NCBI RefSeq assembly: GCF_913777995.1
Contig: NZ_CAJYVE010000053.1
Span: 41,819-105,818 of the forward strand
Length of the DNA: 64,000 bases
Reading direction: 5' to 3'
Source of the DNA: an uncultured Pseudomonas sp.
Lineage (GTDB): Bacteria; Pseudomonadota; Gammaproteobacteria; Pseudomonadales; Pseudomonadaceae
Positions 61,136 through 64,000 of this stretch are shown here, one piece after another (the first letter of the stretch is position 1; the number at the start of each line of letters is the position of its first letter). The notes beneath the pieces are model-generated. The model was not told the origin of the DNA and did no database searches. It saw only the letters and a program-made list of their open reading frames with translations. The translations under genes and the position numbers were made by a program.

Positions 61136-63607
61136 TCAGATCCGCTCCTTGCGCTCATGAGTCGGCGACGGCCGGCCGAACAGGTAGCCCTGCAGGTGCG
61201 AGCAGCCCTCGGCCTTGAGCAGTTCGTACTGTTCCTGGGTCTCGACGCCTTCGGCGGTGGTCTTGATCAGCAGGCTGGTGCTGATGCCGGTGATGGCGCG
61301 GATCACGGCCATGGCTTCGCGACTCTCGGCCATCTCGTTGACGAACGACCGGTCGATCTTGATCCGGTCGAAGGGGAATGAGCGCAGGTAGCCCAGTGAC
61401 GAGTAGCCGGTGCCGAAGTCATCCAAGGCAATAGCGACGCCCAGGGCCTTCAGCTCACGCAGGGTTGCAAGGTTTTCCTCGTCGTTTTCCAGTAGCACCG
61501 ATTCGGTGATTTCCAGCTCCAGGCGATGGGGCGCCAGGCCCGAGTCGGTCAAGGCCAGCCTGACGATGTCGACCAGCTCGCAGTTCTTGAACTGCACCGG
61601 TGACAGGTTCACCGCCACGCTCTGTTCGCCACTCCAGTTGCAGGCTTCCTGGCAGGCAAGATTGAGCGCACGGGCGCCGACCTCGTGGATCAGCCCGGTT
61701 TCCTCGGCGATGGGGATGAAATCCAGGGGCATGATCAGCCCGCGGGTCGGGTGGTGCCAGCGCATCAGTGCCTCATAGCCGGTGATGCGCGGCTCGTCGA
61801 GGCCGATGATGGGCTGGTAGTAGAGCTGCAGGTGCCCCTGGTGCAAGGCCTTGCGCAGTTCGATCTCCATCAGCCGGCGATGCTGGGCCGCTTCGGCCAT
61901 GGCCGGGTGGAACACCTCGTAGCGATTGCGCCCGTTGCGCTTGGCCTCATAGAGCGCCATGTCGGCGTGGCCGAGCAGCAATTCGCCCGACTCGCCCGGT
62001 GTCTGGTTGAACGCGATACCGATGCTGACGCCGATCAGCAGGTTATGGCCTTCCATCAGAAACGGCGCGGCCATGCACGCGGTGATGCGTTGCGCGATGC
62101 GGTAGGCATCTTCCGGGCGCTCGACGCGTGACAGCACGATGGCGAACTCGTCACCGCCCAGGCGCGCCAGGGTATCGTGCTCATCCAGCACCCCGCGCAG
62201 GCGCTCGGCCACGGCGCGCAACAGCGTATCGCCGAAGGCATGGCCAAATGCATCGTTGACATTCTTGAACTTGTCCAGGTCCAGGCACAGCGTGGCGATC
62301 AGGCGCGGCTGCAGCGCACAGGTGTCCAGGGCCTGCTGCAGTTGTTCGTGCAACAGGGTGCGGTTGGCCAGACCGGTCAGCGCATCGTGGTGCGCCATGT
62401 GGTGGATCTGTTCGCGGGCGGCGATCTCGTCGGTGACGTCCTCGGCGATCAGCAGCACGTAGTTCGACTGGGCTTCGACATCGCTGCGCAGCAGGGTCTT
62501 GGTGCGCAGCACGCGCAGGCCGATGGCGGTACGCAGGCGCTGCTCGGACTGACGCACGTGGGCGCTGTGCAGGCAGTGTTCGGTCTGTTCCTCAACGTAA
62601 TCGGCCATGGTCGCCGACAGGCAATCTCGTGCCTGCTTGCCGAGCATGCCCTGGCGGGTGGCGCCGAACAGGCGTTGCGCCTGCTCGTTGACCAGCAGGA
62701 TCTCGCGGCTACGTGCGTCCTGAACCAGCACGCTGGCGGGGATGCTGCCGATCACCGAGTCCAGGAAACGCGACAGCGCGGCCATCTGTTCGCTGTAGCG
62801 CTCGGCCATGTCCTTGGCCGCCAGTACCTGCAGTTCAGCCTCGCGGCGTTCGGTGATATCGCGGGTGATCTTAGAAAAGCCGATCGGCTGACCGTCGTCG
62901 TCATGCATCGGCGTGATGACCACATGGGTCCAGAAATGCGTGCCATCCTTGCGCAGGCGCACGCCTTCGGCCTCGAAGCGTCCGTCGCGGCGCGCGGTGT
63001 CCAGGCCATGCTGCGGCAAGCCGCGGGCACGGTCATCCGGGGTATAGAACACGGAAAAATGCCGGCCGACGATCTCTTCGGCCCGATAGCCCTTGGCGCG
63101 TTCGGCACCGCTGTTCCAGTTCACCACATGACCGTCGAGGTCGAGCATGTAGATGGCATAGTCGGTCGCCCCTTGCACCAGCAGGCGGAAGCGCTGTTCC
63201 TGCTCGCGCTGCGCCAGCAGCGCCTGGCGCTGTAAGGTGCAATCGCGGGTGATCTTGGCGAAGCCGATCAGCTCGCCATGGTCGCCACGGATCGCATCGA
63301 TGACCACGTGGGCCCAGAAGGTGCTGCCATCCTTGCGAACCCGCCAGCCCTCGGCCTCGAAGCGGCCGGTACGCCGGGCCGTTTCCAGGCCGGCCATGGG
63401 GACGTTGCGAGCGCGTTCTTCGGCGCTGTAGAACAGCGAGAAGTGCTTGCCGACGATCTCCTGCGCCCGGTATTGCTTGGCCCGTTCGGCCCCGCTGTTC
63501 CAGTTGGCGACAATGCCTTCCGGGGTCAGCATGTAGATGGCGTAGTCCACTACACCCTGCACCAGCAGGCGATACATCACATCCGGGTTTTCGACTACCA
63601 ATGTCAT
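61136..63607 (-). CDS. PAS-PAS-PAS-GGDEF-EAL cyclic-di-GMP protein
   Basis: An 823-residue cytosolic protein. Two near-identical PAS/PAC repeats (YAIYMLTPEGIVANWNSGAERAKQYRA and YAIYMLDLDGHVVNWNSGAERAKGYRA) occupy residues 10-260, a third PAS-like domain 275-390, GGDEF 400-560 with an intact RLGGDEFAIVL, and EAL 575-815 with GYEALMRWHHP and DDFGTGYSSLGYL. Both catalytic domains look intact, so it may make or break cyclic-di-GMP. The PAS motif NWNSGAERAKGY is typical of sensor proteins with unknown ligand. Confidence 0.93.
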   Translation of the reverse strand: MTLVVENPDVMYRLLVQGVVDYAIYMLTPEGIVANWNSGAERAKQYRAQEIVGKHFSLFYSAEERARNVPMAGLETARRTGRFEAEGWRVRKDGSTFWAHVVIDAIRGDHGELIGFAKITRDCTLQRQALLAQREQEQRFRLLVQGATDYAIYMLDLDGHVVNWNSGAERAKGYRAEEIVGRHFSVFYTPDDRARGLPQHGLDTARRDGRFEAEGVRLRKDGTHFWTHVVITPMHDDDGQPIGFSKITRDITERREAELQVLAAKDMAERYSEQMAALSRFLDSVIGSIPASVLVQDARSREILLVNEQAQRLFGATRQGMLGKQARDCLSATMADYVEEQTEHCLHSAHVRQSEQRLRTAIGLRVLRTKTLLRSDVEAQSNYVLLIAEDVTDEIAAREQIHHMAHHDALTGLANRTLLHEQLQQALDTCALQPRLIATLCLDLDKFKNVNDAFGHAFGDTLLRAVAERLRGVLDEHDTLARLGGDEFAIVLSRVERPEDAYRIAQRITACMAAPFLMEGHNLLIGVSIGIAFNQTPGESGELLLGHADMALYEAKRNGRNRYEVFHPAMAEAAQHRRLMEIELRKALHQGHLQLYYQPIIGLDEPRITGYEALMRWHHPTRGLIMPLDFIPIAEETGLIHEVGARALNLACQEACNWSGEQSVAVNLSPVQFKNCELVDIVRLALTDSGLAPHRLELEITESVLLENDEENLATLRELKALGVAIALDDFGTGYSSLGYLRSFPFDRIKIDRSFVNEMAESREAMAVIRAITGISTSLLIKTTAEGVETQEQYELLKAEGCSHLQGYLFGRPSPTHERKERI

Positions 63608-63874
63608 CGGGCACTACCGTCCTGGTGGGTGGCTCACGGATTCTCGGCGCAGGTCCGGAGGCAATCGAGCCTCGGTCCGGCCATGGCCGTTTGGCATTAT
63701 TTCATGCGTGGGCGCGGCTGGACACGTCTAGGTCGGTCTTTTATCGCGCGGGCGATGGCGTGCGCGCGTGTGCAAGGGGCGGGGAATGCAGCACCCGCCG
63801 AGCGGGGCGGATGCCGGAAGGCAGGAAGCGAAGTCGCGGTGCCGTCCATTGCAGTACGGCACCTTGGGGCAATA

Positions 63875-64000
63875 TCAGGTGCGGAACTTGCGCACCAGAC
63901 CGTCCAGTTCGCTGGACAGCGCCGCCAGGCTCTGCGAGTCGCCCCGCGCCGACTGCGCCAGCTCCACCACCAACTGGGCATCGCCGTGGATCTGGCTGAT
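63875..64000 (-). CDS. Methyl-accepting chemotaxis protein, C-terminal fragment
   Basis: The last 41 residues of a protein running off the window: VVELAQSARGDSQSLAALS, then ELDGLVRKFRT and stop. This is the usual tail of a chemoreceptor after the signalling domain. Nothing can be said of its sensor. Stop codon on the minus strand is at 63875-63877. Confidence 0.7.
   Translation of the reverse strand: MSQIHGDAQLVVELAQSARGDSQSLAALSSELDGLVRKFRT

Overview
The window is high-GC gammaproteobacterial DNA that reads as a Pseudomonas chromosome, most likely P. putida group. Support comes from the quiC fusion gene, the rbsBACRKD plus nucleoside hydrolase cluster followed by thrS-infC-rpmI-rplT-pheST-ihfA-merR and tRNA-Pro, a complete benRABCDKEF cluster, a Pseudomonas-type REP pair and AAnAAnAA (Crc/Hfq) motifs at catabolic genes. 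Function calls rest on reading the sequence and remembered family features; no database was searched.

Layout. 1-6 kb: end of an EamA permease, then a quinate/shikimate module (MFS permease, quiC, TetR regulator, AroE-like dehydrogenase). 6-17 kb: RluA-type pseudouridine synthase, small lipoprotein, molybdenum-cofactor genes mobA/moaB/moeA, a glycosyltransferase, a tripartite efflux operon, a KefB-like K+/H+ antiporter. 17-20.4 kb: small genes, including two short ORFs each behind a near-ideal LexA box, which bracket a ParD-like/methionine aminopeptidase pair. 20.4-27.5 kb: ribose uptake and catabolism with a secreted nucleoside hydrolase. 27.5-29.1 kb: I78 inhibitor lipoprotein, cold-shock protein and small proteins. 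29.1-36.9 kb: translation operon; the thrS leader holds a hairpin that resembles a tRNA-Thr anticodon arm, and infC starts at a non-canonical ATT.

36.9-46 kb is an accessory island beside tRNA-Pro(GGG). It begins with an integrase remnant and is visibly A/T-richer than its surroundings. It carries a LysR regulator, an IPNS-type Fe(II)/2-oxoglutarate oxygenase with an EamA-like exporter, and a tight cluster of membrane desaturase, clavaminate-synthase/VioC-type oxygenase, enamidase-like amidohydrolase and a BASS-type permease. I do not know this combination from any described pathway; it is the best candidate for an undescribed system here, probably tailoring or breakdown of an amino-acid-derived or lactam small molecule.

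46-50.4 kb: DUF1652 protein, HBM-type chemoreceptor, REP repeats and small proteins. 50.4-59.6 kb: benzoate dioxygenase cluster with benR, a Pm-like double operator, transport genes and porin, but no catA2. 59.6-64 kb: glutathione S-transferase divergent from a TetR regulator over paired operator-like repeats, a PAS-PAS-PAS-GGDEF-EAL protein, and the C-terminal end of a chemoreceptor.

The catabolic blocks converge biochemically: QuiC makes protocatechuate and BenABCD makes catechol, both entering the beta-ketoadipate pathway, whose genes are not in the window.
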